DNA of 64,000 bases. Origin: Sedimenticola selenatireducens DSM 17993. GTDB lineage: Bacteria > Pseudomonadota > Gammaproteobacteria > Chromatiales > Chromatiaceae. The DNA is taken from positions 26,071 to 90,070 of the forward strand of contig NZ_ATZE01000010.1 of the NCBI RefSeq assembly GCF_000428045.1, written 5' to 3'. Shown in pieces: positions 20,106-28,896 of the stretch. The position numbers and the translations under genes are program-made. The notes below the pieces were generated by a model. It ran no database searches. It had not been told where the DNA came from and worked only from the letters and a program-made list of their open reading frames with translations. Positions within the stretch are counted from its first letter, which is position 1. Each line of letters starts with the position of its first letter.

Positions 20106-20635
20106 GACTCACCCTCCAGCTGTTGCAGCAGAGGCTTGAACTCATCCTCCCACACCTGCTGGTAAAGGGGGCCGGTGTGTTTCTTGCGTATCATTCCCTG
20201 CTTGTCGATCACAAAGGTCTCCGGTGCGCCATAGACGCCCCAGTCCATGATCGCCTCGCTTTCGGGATCGAATCCAACCGCGGCAAACGGGTTGCCTTTC
20301 TTGGCCAGGAAGGCCTGTGCCTCAGCCCGATCATCGCGCCAGTCGATACCGATAATGGTGACGCCCTCGGTTTTTGCCAGACGATTGAGAAACTCATGTT
20401 CACGCCAGCACTCCGGACACCAGGTTCCCCAGACATTCAGCAACCATACCTTGCCCTTCAAGGCATCGGAACTGACCGTTTTCTCCGGATCAAACAGATC
20501 CGGAAGATTAAATGTCGGTGCCCGCTCATTGATCAGCACCGACGGTACATCACGCGGATTCAGTGTCAGGCCGATACCAAGCAGCAGCGCCAGGACCAGA
20601 AAGATGCCCAGCGGTATCAAAAAACGCGCTTTCAT
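20102..20635 (-). CDS. ccmG: Thiol:disulfide interchange protein CcmG/DsbE
   Basis: A periplasmic thioredoxin-fold protein, anchored by an N-terminal helix (about 5-25), that supplies reductant to CcmH and apocytochrome c. The active site WCPEC has Cys 73 and Cys 76, and the CcmG-type segment GVYGAPETFVIDKQG lies near 133-147. At 177 residues it is full length. The start overlaps the ccmF stop and the stop overlaps the ccmH start. Confidence 0.96.
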   Translation of the reverse strand: MKARFLIPLGIFLVLALLLGIGLTLNPRDVPSVLINERAPTFNLPDLFDPEKTVSSDALKGKVWLLNVWGTWCPECWREHEFLNRLAKTEGVTIIGIDWRDDRAEAQAFLAKKGNPFAAVGFDPESEAIMDWGVYGAPETFVIDKQGMIRKKHTGPLYQQVWEDEFKPLLQQLEGES

Positions 20636-22605
20636 GCTGTACCCACCGTGACCCCGTCAACGCCCACACTGGCCTTGCGTTTCAATCGATAATAGCGACG
20701 ATCGGTGGCCGCCAGCAGGCCACCCAACGCCATGAACAGGCCGCCCAGCCAGACCCAGCGAACAAACGGTTTGTGGTAGAGACGCACACTCCAGGCACCT
20801 TCATTACCCAGAGGCTCGCCCAGAGCGACAAACAGATCACGGAACAACCCTGCGTCGATACCCGCTTCGGTCATCGGCATACCACTCTTGTAGTTGCGTT
20901 TCTCCGGGCTGAGGTGCGTAATCTTGGTGTCGCTCAGGTAGATGTCCACCTCACCCCTAAATGCCAGGTAGTTGGGTCCCTGGGTTTTTTTCACCCCCTG
21001 GAACTGAAAATCATATCCGCCCAGCGAATAAGTCTCGCCCGGCGCAAGCCGCACGTCCTTCTCCTCGCTGTAGACGCTGGTCAGGATGATACCGACCACA
21101 AACACGGCCAACCCGGTATGAGCCAGCATCATGCCCCAACCGGAGCGGGGAGTATTGGCCAGGGTCTGGGTAAAGGCGCGCCCGGCGGTGTGCCGGTCAA
21201 ACAGCCACTGCAGGGTGCTGAGGACCACCCAGACGGCCAGCACCAGAGCCAAGTTTGCACCCCACGAGTAGTAGGGGGCCAGCAGCATCAGGCCGGATCC
21301 GGCAATCAGACTGAACAACAATGACAGCCGCAGCTTTGTAAACAACCGCTGACCGCTGTCGTGCCGCCACCTCGCCAGTGCGCCAACACCCACTAACGCA
21401 GCCAGCGGAGCGGTCAGGGGAATAAACACCGAATTGAAATAGGGAGGTCCAACCGAGATCTTGCCCAGACCCAGGGCATCGATCGCCAACGGATAGAGCG
21501 TTCCCAGCAATACACTGCAGGCAGCCACCACCAGGATCACATTATTCAGCAGCAACGCCGTCTCCTTGGAGATCAATTTGAAGCTGACGCTGCTGCGGAT
21601 CTGCGAGGCACGCCAGGAGTACAGCAGCAGGGAGCCGCCAATGACCACCACCAGGAAGGCGAGGATAAAGATACCCCGTCCCGGATCGGTGGCGAAGGCA
21701 TGTACCGAGGTGAGTACACCGGAACGCACCAGGAAGGTACCCAGGAGGCTCAGCGAGAAGGCAAAGATGGCCAGCAGTACGGTCCAGGCCTTGAATGCGC
21801 CTCGCTTCTCGGTCACCGCCAAGGAGTGAATCAGCGCCGTGCCCACCAGCCAGGGCATGAAGGAGGCGTTCTCCACCGGGTCCCAGAACCACCAGCCGCC
21901 CCAGCCCAACTCATAGTAGGCCCACCAGCTGCCCAGCACGATACCCAGGGTGAGGAACATCCAGGCGATATTGGTCCAGGGACGTGACCAGCGCGCCCAG
22001 GCCGCATCCAACTGACCGCCCAGCATGGCGGCAATGGCAAAGGCGAACGCTACCGAGAACCCGACATAGCCCATATAGAGCATCGGCGGGTGAATCGCCA
22101 GACCGGGGTCTTGCAGCAAGGGGTTCAGGTCCCGACCCTCAATGGGTGGATTTACCAGCCGGTCAAACGGATTCGAGGTGAACAACATAAACAGCAGGAA
22201 GCCGACACTGATCATGCCCATCACGCCGACCACCCGGGCCAGCATGATCTCCGGCATGCTGCGGCTGAACAACACCACCGCACCGGTCCAGACGGAGAGA
22301 ATCACCGCCCAAAGCAGCAGAGAACCCTCATGGGCACCCCAGACCCCGGAGATCAGGTAGAGCGTCGGAAGGTGGGTGTTGGAGTTTGACGCCACATAGG
22401 TGACCGAAAAATCGTGCACCAGGAAGGCATAGGTCAGACAGCCGTAGGAGATCAGCATGAACAGCAGCTGTCCCAGCGCCGCAGGCTTGGCCACTGCCAC
22501 CCAGCTGGCAATACGGCGATGGGCGCCGATAATCGGCAGAGTGGCCTGAATCAGCGCCAGCGACAGCGCCAGGATCAGCGCCACATGTCCGAGTTCGGGA
22601 ATCAT
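20632..22605 (-). CDS. ccmF: Heme lyase CcmF
   Basis: Large integral membrane protein that attaches heme to apocytochrome c together with CcmH and CcmI. The 657 residues match the family, with about 15 membrane helices and the tryptophan-rich WWD segment LGWGGWWFWDPVENASF near 230-246, which binds heme. A periplasmic loop near 535-590 precedes the last helix. It overlaps ccmE upstream and ccmG downstream by four bases. Confidence 0.97.
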   Translation of the reverse strand: MIPELGHVALILALSLALIQATLPIIGAHRRIASWVAVAKPAALGQLLFMLISYGCLTYAFLVHDFSVTYVASNSNTHLPTLYLISGVWGAHEGSLLLWAVILSVWTGAVVLFSRSMPEIMLARVVGVMGMISVGFLLFMLFTSNPFDRLVNPPIEGRDLNPLLQDPGLAIHPPMLYMGYVGFSVAFAFAIAAMLGGQLDAAWARWSRPWTNIAWMFLTLGIVLGSWWAYYELGWGGWWFWDPVENASFMPWLVGTALIHSLAVTEKRGAFKAWTVLLAIFAFSLSLLGTFLVRSGVLTSVHAFATDPGRGIFILAFLVVVIGGSLLLYSWRASQIRSSVSFKLISKETALLLNNVILVVAACSVLLGTLYPLAIDALGLGKISVGPPYFNSVFIPLTAPLAALVGVGALARWRHDSGQRLFTKLRLSLLFSLIAGSGLMLLAPYYSWGANLALVLAVWVVLSTLQWLFDRHTAGRAFTQTLANTPRSGWGMMLAHTGLAVFVVGIILTSVYSEEKDVRLAPGETYSLGGYDFQFQGVKKTQGPNYLAFRGEVDIYLSDTKITHLSPEKRNYKSGMPMTEAGIDAGLFRDLFVALGEPLGNEGAWSVRLYHKPFVRWVWLGGLFMALGGLLAATDRRYYRLKRKASVGVDGVTVGTA

Positions 22606-23051
22606 TTGTTGGCTACTCCGGTTGGTGCGCCCTTGTGCGCCTTGTCCAGGGCGTCCGCCACCTCGGGTGGCATGTAGTTCTCATCATGCTTGGCCAGCAC
22701 CTCATCGGCGACAAATACCCCATCCGGGCCCATGCGTCCCTGGGCGATCACACCCTGGCCCTCGGCAAACAGATCCGGCAGGATACCGGTATAGGCGACC
22801 TTCACGGCATGGGCGGTATCGGTCACCAGAAAGCGCACCGTCAGCTCCTGGCCACGCTCAAGACTGCCTGTCTGTACCATGCCACCAAGACGATAGACGT
22901 GATCGGCCGGCGCCTTGTTCTGTACCACATCGCTGGGCGAGAAGAAGTAGGAGAGATTACTGTCCAGCGCATTGAATACCAGCCAGGCGGCCAACCCGAG
23001 TCCCGCCAGTCCGGCGACCAGAAATCCGAATCGCTTGTGTCTTGCCTTCAT
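22602..23051 (-). CDS. ccmE: Heme chaperone CcmE
   Basis: Periplasmic membrane-anchored chaperone that carries heme covalently from CcmC to CcmF. The 149 residues contain one N-terminal helix (about 10-28), an OB-fold beta barrel and the heme-binding motif HDENY, with His 122 as the covalent attachment residue and Tyr 126 following. Its ATG overlaps the ccmD stop. Confidence 0.97.
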   Translation of the reverse strand: MKARHKRFGFLVAGLAGLGLAAWLVFNALDSNLSYFFSPSDVVQNKAPADHVYRLGGMVQTGSLERGQELTVRFLVTDTAHAVKVAYTGILPDLFAEGQGVIAQGRMGPDGVFVADEVLAKHDENYMPPEVADALDKAHKGAPTGVANK

Positions 23052-23221
23052 ACCTTCTCTCCTGCCTTGATCCGGATGATCCTGGCAATGCGTTGCAATA
23101 CGGCACGCCGATGATTTCGCAGCATAATCGGCTCAAGTATCATCAAGAGTGCGGATACGCCAAACGAGCCCCACACATAGAGGGCATAGCCGCCCATGTC
23201 CAAAAATTCCGCCACGCTCAT
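23048..23221 (-). CDS. ccmD: Heme exporter accessory protein CcmD
   Basis: A 57-residue single-helix membrane protein read from the minus strand, starting MSVAEFLDMGGYALYVWGS. It has one hydrophobic helix (about 11-33) and a basic C-terminal half, as in other CcmD proteins, which stabilise the CcmABC-CcmE heme-handover complex. The ATG overlaps the ccmC stop and the TGA overlaps the ccmE ATG, so it fits exactly between its expected neighbours. It is easily missed because of its size. Confidence 0.94.
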   Translation of the reverse strand: MSVAEFLDMGGYALYVWGSFGVSALLMILEPIMLRNHRRAVLQRIARIIRIKAGEKV

Positions 23222-23967
23222 AGCCTCACCTCTGCCAATTCACTGACCCAGGTGGTGTCTGCCTCCCGCTCCAGGATGATCGAGCGAACCCGGGCCAACG
23301 CCACGGCAATGGTGTAGGCCCAGAAACCCAGCGCCATGATCAGCATGGTCCAGAGCATGGTAACACCCATTTTTGACCCGTTATCCATGCTGATAGTGGC
23401 CCCTTGATGAAGAGTATTCCACCATTGCACCGAGTAATAGATGATCGGAATATTTACCACACCGACCAGCACCAACAGGGCGCCTGCCCGGTCTGCCCGC
23501 CGCGTGTCATCAATGGCCCCCTGCAGGGCCAGATAGCCGAGATAGAGAAACAGCAGAATCAGTTCCGACGTCAGCCGCGCATCCCATACCCACCAGGTGC
23601 CCCACATCGGCTTGCCCCAGAAGGCGCCGGTCCAGAGCGCCAGAAAGGCGAAAATGGCGCCGGTCGGCGCCAGGGCCCGGGTCATCATGCCCGACAGGCG
23701 GGTGTTGAACACCAGGCCGAGCGCCGCCCAGAAAGCCATGATCAGATAGATAAACATGGACATCCAGGCAGCAGGCACATGAACGAAAATAATTCGATAA
23801 CCTTCACCCTGCTTGTAATCCGTCGGCGCCACGAAGAAACTCATGTAGAGTCCAACGCCAATCAGAGCAAGTGCGAGTACGGCAAAAATCGGAACCAGAC
23901 GACCCGCCAAAGGATAGAAGGTGGCTGGTGATGAAAATTTAAACCAGTTAATTAATCTTGAATTCAT
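23218..23967 (-). CDS. ccmC: Heme exporter/handling protein CcmC
   Basis: Six-helix membrane protein that loads heme onto CcmE. The WWD motif reads WGTWWVWDARLTSELILLFL near 123-142, with flanking His residues in FVHVPAAW and VQWWNTLHQG. I place the start at the ATG at 23967 (MNSRLINWFKFSSPATFY), giving 249 residues that align with the E. coli protein. An in-frame ATG at 24057 would add 30 non-conserved residues; neither has a strong ribosome binding site. ccmB lies about 165 bases upstream, a wider gap than elsewhere in this operon. Confidence 0.94.
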   Translation of the reverse strand: MNSRLINWFKFSSPATFYPLAGRLVPIFAVLALALIGVGLYMSFFVAPTDYKQGEGYRIIFVHVPAAWMSMFIYLIMAFWAALGLVFNTRLSGMMTRALAPTGAIFAFLALWTGAFWGKPMWGTWWVWDARLTSELILLFLYLGYLALQGAIDDTRRADRAGALLVLVGVVNIPIIYYSVQWWNTLHQGATISMDNGSKMGVTMLWTMLIMALGFWAYTIAVALARVRSIILEREADTTWVSELAEVRL

Positions 23968-24132
23968 TGGATAGTGTAGGCCAGCTGTTCCGGGGGTTTG
24001 ATAGTACAAATAGGGTTTGGTTCCCGTGACTTCATTAAATTTTGCAACGGGAGGCATTTATACCCAACTCGGTCACACACGGGCATTGACCGAAAGCAAA
24101 ACCGCACCCAACAATAGCGCCATTCATTCCCA

Positions 24133-24801
24133 CTATTCTACGGAAATCCTCAGCGCCGCGGAGGCGGCCAGCGGAGCAAGCAGCAAGGATAATACCAGAA
24201 TGGCGCCGAGCATGGAGATATGTCCCTGGCCACCGAGACCGGATGCGGTCGCCTCCACCGCCCCCGAACCGAAGATCAATACCGGGATATAGAGTGGCAG
24301 AACCAGTAGTGAAACCAGCACACCGCCCCCGCGCAGACCCAGCGTAAGCGCCGCGCCGATTGCACCGATCAGGCTTAGCGCCGGCGTTCCCAGCAGCAAC
24401 GACAGCACCATCACGCCCAGGGCCTCGCTGGAGAGGTCATACTGCAGTCCCAGCAGGGGCGCCATCAGCACCAGCGGCAGACCGGTCACCAGCCAGTGGG
24501 CGGTCACCTTGGCCAGCACCAGAACAAACAGCGGCTGCGGGGCAAGCAGCATCTGTTCCAGGGCTCCATCCTCATAATCCACTGCAAACAGGCGCTCCAG
24601 TGCCAGCATCGAGGCGAGCAGTGCCGCTACCCAGAAGACACCCGGCGCGATAAGCCGGAGTGTATTCATCTCCGGTCCGATGCCAAGCGGAAACAGGCTC
24701 ACCACGATGACAAAAAAGAACAGGGTGGTGAACAGGTCCGAACGCCGGCGCATCGCCAGCAGCAGATCGCGTCCCATCAGTGTCCTGAAGGCGCTAAACA
24801 T
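24133..24801 (-). CDS. ccmB: Heme exporter membrane subunit CcmB
   Basis: Membrane permease of the CcmAB ABC complex that releases heme-loaded CcmE. The 222 residues have six predicted helices, starting MFSAFRTLMGRDLLLAMRRR with the usual amphipathic N terminus. AAGGAGGT sits five bases before the ATG at 24801, a near-perfect ribosome binding site that decides this start over one seven codons upstream. The gene overlaps the end of ccmA by eight bases. Confidence 0.95.
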   Translation of the reverse strand: MFSAFRTLMGRDLLLAMRRRSDLFTTLFFFVIVVSLFPLGIGPEMNTLRLIAPGVFWVAALLASMLALERLFAVDYEDGALEQMLLAPQPLFVLVLAKVTAHWLVTGLPLVLMAPLLGLQYDLSSEALGVMVLSLLLGTPALSLIGAIGAALTLGLRGGGVLVSLLVLPLYIPVLIFGSGAVEATASGLGGQGHISMLGAILVLSLLLAPLAASAALRISVE

Positions 24802-25429
24802 GCCCGACCTCCTTCCAGCCAAGCTGCAGTTCCTTGACCTGCTCGCGGGTGATCCTGACCTCCTGGTGGGTGGTCAGTATGACCATACCGCCACTGTTAA
24901 TATGGTCTCGGATGATGGACTGGAGAAAGTCAACCGCCGCCACATCCAGCGCGGTAAAGGGTTCATCCAGCACCCAGAGCCGCGACTTGTTCACCAGCAG
25001 CCGGGCCAATGCCACCCTTCGCTTCTGGCCCTGGGAGAGCACGCGGCTGGGCAGGTCCTCATGCCCCATCAGCCCCATCCGCTCCAGCGCATCCCAGGCC
25101 TGCCGCTCAGTGATCGGATTGCCATCGAGGGCACTGCAGACGCGCAGATTTTCCACTCCGGTCAGATCATCCTTAATACCGTTCTTATGCCCGATGTAGA
25201 CCACATCCCGGGTAAAATCCTCCCCCAGACGATGGATCGACTCGCCGTTCCAGCGGATCTCACCATCACTCTCCTTCATCAGGCCACACACTGTGCGCAT
25301 CAGGGTGGTCTTGCCACTGCCGTTGTGGCCGTGCAGGTGCAACAGCTCTCCCGCCTCGAGCCTGAAACTGAGATCGGAAAACAGTTTGCGGTCACCCCGT
25401 ATGCAGGCCAGCCCCGCCACCTCGAGCAT
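24794..25429 (-). CDS. ccmA: Heme exporter ATP-binding subunit CcmA
   Basis: ATPase of the CcmAB complex. From the ATG at 25429 (MLEVAGLACIRGDRKLF) it has 211 residues; a TTG at 25453 would add eight. The Walker A motif is GHNGSGKTT near 36-44, the signature is LSQGQKRRVALAR near 130-142 and Walker B is LWVLDEPF near 150-157. It is the first gene of the nine-gene ccm operon that runs to 18406. Confidence 0.95.
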   Translation of the reverse strand: MLEVAGLACIRGDRKLFSDLSFRLEAGELLHLHGHNGSGKTTLMRTVCGLMKESDGEIRWNGESIHRLGEDFTRDVVYIGHKNGIKDDLTGVENLRVCSALDGNPITERQAWDALERMGLMGHEDLPSRVLSQGQKRRVALARLLVNKSRLWVLDEPFTALDVAAVDFLQSIIRDHINSGGMVILTTHQEVRITREQVKELQLGWKEVGHV

Positions 25430-25497
25430 CGAAAGCACCCTAATAACAGTCAAAAACCGCCCGATTGTACACAGCCTGACCCCGCTTTCCCATAAGA

Positions 25498-25650
25498 GCT
25501 CGCGAAAGAATAAGTTCCTGTATTCGCCCCCCTGGGCCCCGCTGCAGGCGTTACGCCTTTTGGTAAGGGAACAGCCATTGCCTGCAAGGCGTGCCTTGCC
25601 CGCATGACCCAGGAACGCCCTCGGTACGACGGAATTATTCTTTCGCGAGC
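25498..25650. repeat. 153-base element with perfect 16-bp terminal inverted repeats
   Basis: GCTCGCGAAAGAATAA (25498-25513) is the exact reverse complement of TTATTCTTTCGCGAGC (25635-25650). Inside, GTTCCTG (25514-25520) is matched by CAGGAAC near 25609-25615, so the left arm pairing continues after an offset on the right. The interior is GC-rich and has no convincing gene. It lies between ccmA and rdgB, which are divergent, so it fills most of their intergenic region. Size and ends suggest a miniature inverted-repeat element or a long hairpin; I found no second copy in the window. Confidence 0.7.
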
Positions 25651-25708
25651 CCTAAGTCATGTTCCGGGGTAGAATCCCGGTATTCAATTCACAGCAGGAA
25701 ACCGTGTC

Positions 25709-26314
25709 ATGACAGCGAGTCATCGTGGAGAAAAGGTGGTACTGGCGAGCAATAACGCCGGCAAGGTACGTGAAATCAATCAGTTGCTGGCACAACAGGA
25801 GATTCAGGTAATCCCCCAAAGCCAGTTCGACACACCGGAAGCCGAGGAGACCGGCCTGACCTTCGTGGAAAATGCCATTCTCAAGGCACGCAACGCCGCC
25901 CGGCACAGCGGCCTGCCGGCCATCGCTGATGATTCAGGCATCGAAGTCGACGCACTCAACGGGGCGCCCGGCATCTACTCAGCACGCTTTGCCGGACCCG
26001 CCTGCGACGACCAGGCGAATAACGAAAAGCTGCTGGCCGACCTGCAAGGGGTGGCGGACGAAGATCGCACCGCCCGCTTCCAATGTGTGCTGGTCTATCT
26101 GCGTCACGCCGACGATCCGACTCCGATCATCTGCCAGGGGACCTGGGAGGGGCGCATTCTGCACGCAGCCCAGGGCGAGAACGGTTTTGGCTATGATCCG
26201 CTGTTTCTGGTGCCGCAGTTCGGCTGCAGCTCCGCCGAGCTCACCTCGGATCAGAAGAACTCCCTGAGTCACCGGGGGCAGGCGTTGCGCCAACTGGTAG
26301 CCGCCCTGGCCTGA
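25709..26314 (+). CDS. rdgB: XTP/dITP pyrophosphatase RdgB
   Basis: House-cleaning enzyme that hydrolyses non-canonical purine nucleotides (dITP, XTP) to monophosphates. The 201 residues contain LASNNAGKVREI near 12-23, the metal/active-site segment IADDSGIEVDALNGAPGIYSAR from about 72 (read in two parts, ADDSG and GAPGIYS), and GFGYDPLF near 154-161. AGGA lies eight bases before the ATG. The gene starts 58 bases after the inverted-repeat element. Confidence 0.96.
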   Translation: MTASHRGEKVVLASNNAGKVREINQLLAQQEIQVIPQSQFDTPEAEETGLTFVENAILKARNAARHSGLPAIADDSGIEVDALNGAPGIYSARFAGPACDDQANNEKLLADLQGVADEDRTARFQCVLVYLRHADDPTPIICQGTWEGRILHAAQGENGFGYDPLFLVPQFGCSSAELTSDQKNSLSHRGQALRQLVAALA

Positions 26315-26408
26315 GGCAATAAATCCTTAACCGCAGCGCAACTGAACTGAAACCAGACTTCGATAGCCTTCTGTTCTGAAACCAAGAACTAACAGAAAGG
26401 GATCGAAC

Positions 26409-26759
26409 ATGAGCCATAACCACGCGTGCCCGAATAACCCTGTCAATCTGCTGCTGCCGGCCCAGATCGGCTACCACGGACGCACTTTTTCCGCCACACT
26501 GGGTAGCCTGACTGCAGAAGGCGCGCTGCTCGAGACCCATGCCTTGACCCTGCCCGTCGGCATGGAGGTGGAGTTGTCGGTGGCCCTGGGCCAGTCGACC
26601 TGGCAGATCAAGGCGGTCATTACCCATACCACTCCGCATGAGATCGGTATTCTGTTTAGAAAGACCCAGCACAAACTCCATGCAGCAGCCCGTAATGAAT
26701 TCCAGCCCGGCTTCAGATCCATCCCCTGCACGATCATGGAACCCGCTGCAATAGGCTGA
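26409..26759 (+). CDS. PilZ-like domain protein (degenerate c-di-GMP motif)
   Basis: A 116-residue soluble protein with a compact beta-rich pattern. The segment LGSLTAEGALLET near 33-45 resembles the PilZ (D/N)xSxxG element, and later strands (GMEVELSVAL, IKAVITHTTPHEIGILF) follow the PilZ order. The N-terminal RxxxR motif that clasps cyclic di-GMP is not seen, so ligand binding is doubtful. AAGGGA precedes the ATG at good spacing. It could act as a protein-interaction PilZ. Family assignment rests on pattern only. Confidence 0.6.
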   Translation: MSHNHACPNNPVNLLLPAQIGYHGRTFSATLGSLTAEGALLETHALTLPVGMEVELSVALGQSTWQIKAVITHTTPHEIGILFRKTQHKLHAAARNEFQPGFRSIPCTIMEPAAIG

Positions 26760-26762
26760 CCG

Positions 26763-27941
26763 TCACTCCTCCAGCAGCCAGTTCAAGACTGTCTCGGTAT
26801 CCGCACCAAGCAGTGGCGGCGCCCCCTGGTACTCCACCGGGGTGCGCGAAAACTTTACCGGATTGGCTACCTGGGGCACGTGGCCGGCGACAGGATGGGG
26901 CAGATCCAGCCGCATACCCCGGGACAGCACCTGCGGATCACGGAACACCTGGTCAATGCTGTTGATCGGTCCGCAGGGCACCTGCTCCGCCGCCAGTAGT
27001 GCGCGCCATTCGGTGGTGGTTTTCTGCCTGAACAGCGGTTCCAGCAGCAAGATCAGCTGTTCACGATATTTCACCCGCTGCCGATTGGTGACGAAGCGCG
27101 GGTCCTGCGCCAGCTCCGGTTGACCCAACACCTTGCAGCAGGCGGCAAACTGCCGGTCATTACCGACCGCCAACATCAGGAAACCGTCGCCAGTCGGCAG
27201 TGCCTGGTAAGGCACGATATTGGGGTGTGCCGTACCCTGTCGGACCGGCGCCTCACCGCCGATCAGGTAATTCATGCCCTGGTTGGCCAGCCAGGCCACC
27301 TGGGTATCCAACAGGCCCAGATCGATCTGCTGCCCCTCCCCGCTCTTCTCGCGGTGATGCAGGGCCGCCAGTATGGCGCTGACCGCATACATCCCGGCCA
27401 TCAGATCCGCCACCGCCACCCCGACTTTCTGCGGGCCGGCCCCGGGCAGGCCGTCACGTTCACCGGTGATGCTCATGAGGCCGCCCCGTGCCTGCACCAT
27501 GGCGTCATAACCGGCCAACCCGGCATCCGGGCCGGTCTGGCCAAACCCGGTGATCGAGCAGTAGATCAAGCCGGGATGCTCTGCGGAGAGGGTGGCATAG
27601 TCCAGACCGTACTTTTCCAGCCCACCCACTTTGAAATTTTCCACCAGAATGTCGGCCCGGGCGACCAGCTTCCGGATAATGGCCTGGCCTGACTCTGTGG
27701 TGATGTCCACCGCAATGGATTGTTTTCCCCGGTTGGTGGAGAGGTAGTAAGCGGATTCGGCCGTATCGATCCCCTGTGGGTCCTTGAGAAACGGGGGACC
27801 CCAGTGACGCGTGTCATCCCCCACTTCGGGCCGCTCGATTTTCCAGATGGTGGCCCCGTAATCGGCCAGCAGTTGCGTTGCCCAGGGCCCGGCCAGAATA
27901 CGGCTCAGGTCCAGTACCCTTATCCCCTTCAGTGGTCCCAT
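26763..27941 (-). CDS. CaiB/BaiF family CoA transferase (class III)
   Basis: Transfers CoA between carboxylic acids through an Asp-linked intermediate. The 392 residues match the family. MGPLKGIRVLDLSRILAGPWATQLLADYGA (positions 1-30) is the usual start, with LSTNRGKQSIAVD near 69-81, GYDAMVQARGGLMS near 145-158 and the Asp of VAVADLMAGMYA near 178-189 as the probable nucleophile. The substrate acid cannot be told from the sequence and the neighbours give no pathway clue. It converges with the PilZ-like gene (3 bases apart). Confidence 0.92.
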   Translation of the reverse strand: MGPLKGIRVLDLSRILAGPWATQLLADYGATIWKIERPEVGDDTRHWGPPFLKDPQGIDTAESAYYLSTNRGKQSIAVDITTESGQAIIRKLVARADILVENFKVGGLEKYGLDYATLSAEHPGLIYCSITGFGQTGPDAGLAGYDAMVQARGGLMSITGERDGLPGAGPQKVGVAVADLMAGMYAVSAILAALHHREKSGEGQQIDLGLLDTQVAWLANQGMNYLIGGEAPVRQGTAHPNIVPYQALPTGDGFLMLAVGNDRQFAACCKVLGQPELAQDPRFVTNRQRVKYREQLILLLEPLFRQKTTTEWRALLAAEQVPCGPINSIDQVFRDPQVLSRGMRLDLPHPVAGHVPQVANPVKFSRTPVEYQGAPPLLGADTETVLNWLLEE

Positions 27942-28331
27942 GGCGTGTCTGACTCCGAAAACAGGTTAACGAGGAGCTTATTGTGCCATCCCGCCGCCAA
28001 TCTCGCCCCGACATCGCAAGTTGTTTCAATCACTCTCGTGGGGCGGGGTTCATCCAGGCTAAGGTGCTGCAGCTGATCCGAAATCATGGGGCGAGGCGAA
28101 TTTCGCGACTGAAACCACTCCTGGCGCTACGCTTGGCCGCCGCAGAGGGCTTTGAACTGCAGGAGGCCCGCCCCGGGCCGAATTCGCGGCGGGGCGCCGC
28201 TCCTACAGGGCGAATCGCCAAGCCAAGCCAAAACAGGACCAACAACTAATTGGGGCAGAGCATAAAAAAGCATCGCAGACTTACTAACGGTACCCGACCA
28301 TAGCCGAGCCGGGCAGGCATATGGAGTCGAG
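27942..28331. other. 390-base intergenic region with a REP-like sequence
   Basis: Lies upstream of the CoA transferase and downstream of the CheY-like gene. It holds the GC-rich REP-like sequence annotated at 28183-28209 and otherwise nothing that I recognise. The 80-90 codon frames here have no ribosome binding site or family likeness. Confidence 0.4.
28183..28209 (-). repeat. REP-like sequence
   Basis: On the minus strand the sequence reads CCTGTAGGAGCGGC followed by GCCCCGCCGCGAA, the layout of gammaproteobacterial REP elements (a TAGGAGCGGC head and a GCCGCGAA tail around a short hairpin). It lies in intergenic DNA, as these elements do. Family membership is inferred from the resemblance. 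Confidence 0.55.
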
Positions 28332-28787
28332 TCAATAGATGGCACTCTCCAGCCGCCGGAAAAATTCACCCCGTTCGAAGGGTTTGGCCATGAACCCCGT
28401 GGCGCCGATTTTCCGCACCCAGGTCTGAATCGTGGCCTGCCGGTTGCCGCTGATGATGATCACCGGGATACCCTGGGTATCCACATCGGTCTGCAGTTTT
28501 CGTGTCGCCTGGAACCCATCCATACCCGGCATCATCACATCCATGAAGATCAGATTCGGTTTATGGTTGCGCGCCAGTTCGATTCCCCGCGCACCATCTT
28601 CCGCCTCCAGTGTCTGATAGCCGGACTGGTGTAACATGCTGCTCATTATCCGGCGTACCGTTTTGGAGTCATCCACGATCAGCACCGTGGTACCTTCCGC
28701 CGGCATCACTCGGCGATTGGTCCGACGATCTTTGTTAATGGCGGGACGATTGCGCTGGAATAGTCTGTAAAAACTTGAGAATCCCAT
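28332..28787 (-). CDS. Single-domain response regulator (CheY-like)
   Basis: A 151-residue protein with a basic N-terminal extension of about 32 residues, then one receiver domain (about 33-150). The acidic pocket is VDD at 38-40, the phosphoacceptor is Asp 83 in IFMDVMMPG, and GFMAKPF near 131-137 holds the conserved Lys. No output domain and no adjacent kinase are present. A GTG four codons upstream (28799) is an alternative start. Such stand-alone receivers often serve motility or twitching pathways, but nothing here fixes the partner. Confidence 0.9.
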   Translation of the reverse strand: MGFSSFYRLFQRNRPAINKDRRTNRRVMPAEGTTVLIVDDSKTVRRIMSSMLHQSGYQTLEAEDGARGIELARNHKPNLIFMDVMMPGMDGFQATRKLQTDVDTQGIPVIIISGNRQATIQTWVRKIGATGFMAKPFERGEFFRRLESAIY

Positions 28788-28896
28788 CTCTATCTGCACT
28801 CTGAAATACGCGGTTGAAAATTACGCTAATGTTAACCGAAACAGCCCGGATGACTATAGGCACAATCTGAAAATCAGGCTGTCTGCGAAACATTGG

